Shown one piece after another: positions 31,876 through 32,103 of a DNA stretch of 32,103 bases. The first letter of the stretch is position 1; each line of letters opens with the position of its first letter. The stretch spans positions 1 to 32,103 of the forward strand of contig WGCV01000006.1 in the NCBI GenBank assembly GCA_015493615.1. Reading direction: 5' to 3'. The notes below the pieces were generated by a model. That model searched no databases. It was given only the letters and a program-made list of their open reading frames with translations, and was not told where the DNA came from. The DNA is from Melioribacteraceae bacterium. GTDB taxonomy: Bacteria; Bacteroidota; Ignavibacteria; Ignavibacteriales; Melioribacteraceae. The position numbers were made by a program, and so were the translations under genes.

Positions 31876-31983
31876 TGTCATATTGAGGACGGTGTAAGCC
31901 GTCCGAAATATCTCTAAATTCGGTATAATTACCGGTTTTGAGATTCTTCTCCCGCTCCGCCTTGGCGGAGGATCAGAATGACA
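31876..31983. repeat. Mosaic GTCATTCTGA/GAATCTC repeat, inverted relative to the 28.3-kb copy
   Basis: Two units lie back to back: 31876-31915 (TGTCATATTGAGG to GAAATATCTC, with a GGACGG/CCGTCC hairpin) and 31940-31983 (GAGATTCTTCTCC to AGAATGACA, with a CTCCGCC/GGCGGAG hairpin). The segment 31903-31951 is the reverse complement of 28298-28346 with one mismatch in 49 nt. The remaining spacer (31796-31875 and 31984-32082) holds no gene. Confidence 0.88.
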
Positions 31984-32096
31984 AATAAATTTGGTTATGC
32001 AAAGGCTTCTAAAAATTTATATATAAATTTTCAAGTTTCCATAAACTTCAATATATTTGAAAAATCTCCTCAAAAAATATAAATGAGAGGAACTCT

Positions 32097-32103
32097 ATGG
32101 TAC
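32097..32103 (+). CDS. Possible start of a gene cut by the window edge
   Basis: ATG at 32097 follows GAGAGGA (32085-32091) at a good ribosome-binding distance, but only two codons remain. ATG at 32083 in another frame would read MRGTLWY to the edge. That recalls the beginning of cold-shock proteins but lacks an SD. Sequence beyond the window is needed to decide. Confidence 0.3.

Noticed and set aside
1-32103. tRNA, rRNA or riboswitch genes
   Set aside because: I looked for cloverleaf-like and conserved rRNA words in the spacers and found none; small RNAs cannot be excluded by eye.

Overview
The window reads as a chromosomal segment from a member of the Ignavibacteria or a close relative within Bacteroidota/Chlorobiota. 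I infer this from the multiheme cytochrome pair, the Wza-Wzz-Wzx-Wzy surface-polysaccharide operon with lhgO at its end, the mixed GAGG/AAGG ribosome binding sites, and dispersed GTCATTCTGA...GAATCTC repeats. It is inference, not a database result. No rRNA, tRNA, CRISPR array or classical insertion sequence is visible.

Layout. 0-4.3 kb: structured left edge, a RidA-family gene, an ICMT-like membrane methyltransferase, a hemerythrin-domain gene, then a two-gene cytochrome operon (tetraheme c554-like protein and membrane-anchored heptaheme NapC/NirT protein resembling ImcH) closed by a terminator. 4.5-7.4 kb: a minus-strand heat-shock operon hsp20-dnaK-hsp20 with a sigma-54-like promoter candidate. 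7.6-8.4 kb: birA. 8.4-8.9 kb: gene-free repeats. 8.9-26.0 kb: a long minus-strand surface-polysaccharide operon. Read in its own direction it runs: outer-membrane protein, rfbB, an inserted GxxExxY gene, wza, a chimeric wzz/wza remnant, wzz, a DegT-type aminotransferase, an acyltransferase, wzx flippase, wzy polymerase, two GT4 genes, a chimeric GT2/GT4 remnant, two soluble GT2 genes, one membrane GT2, a chimeric lhgO/GT4 remnant, and intact lhgO. 26.0-32.1 kb: a plus-strand glutamine synthetase, an AEC permease, an exported SUMF1-domain protein and a nucleotidyltransferase, separated by repeat-rich spacers, then a truncated gene start at the right edge.

Main points. First, the polysaccharide operon carries three head-to-tail gene chimeras. 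The outer two sit near the edges of a markedly AT-rich block (about 10.6-22.3 kb; sampled lines 27-32 % G+C against 37-58 % in lhgO). The left scar joins a second copy of the lhgO 5' end (about 82 % identical over 117 bp by hand alignment) to a GT4 tail at a shared CCGAGTT. This looks like a footprint of wholesale serotype-cassette replacement. Second, the GxxExxY (PD-(D/E)XK-like) gene is bracketed by symmetric inverted arrays of three CACAAAG heptamers with mirrored 9/11-nt spacing, inserted between rfbB and wza; it looks like a compact mobile cassette. Gene-less arrays of similar style occur elsewhere in the window. Third, a mosaic repeat with a 49-nt core (one mismatch) occurs in inverted orientation at 28.3 and 31.9 kb, flanking three genes.

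How the genes work together: OMP-rfbB-wza-wzz-wzx-wzy plus glycosyltransferases form a Wzy-dependent capsule or O-antigen type pathway. The cytochrome pair suggests quinol oxidation and transfer of electrons to periplasmic or extracellular acceptors. The hsp20/dnaK genes form a holdase-foldase unit.
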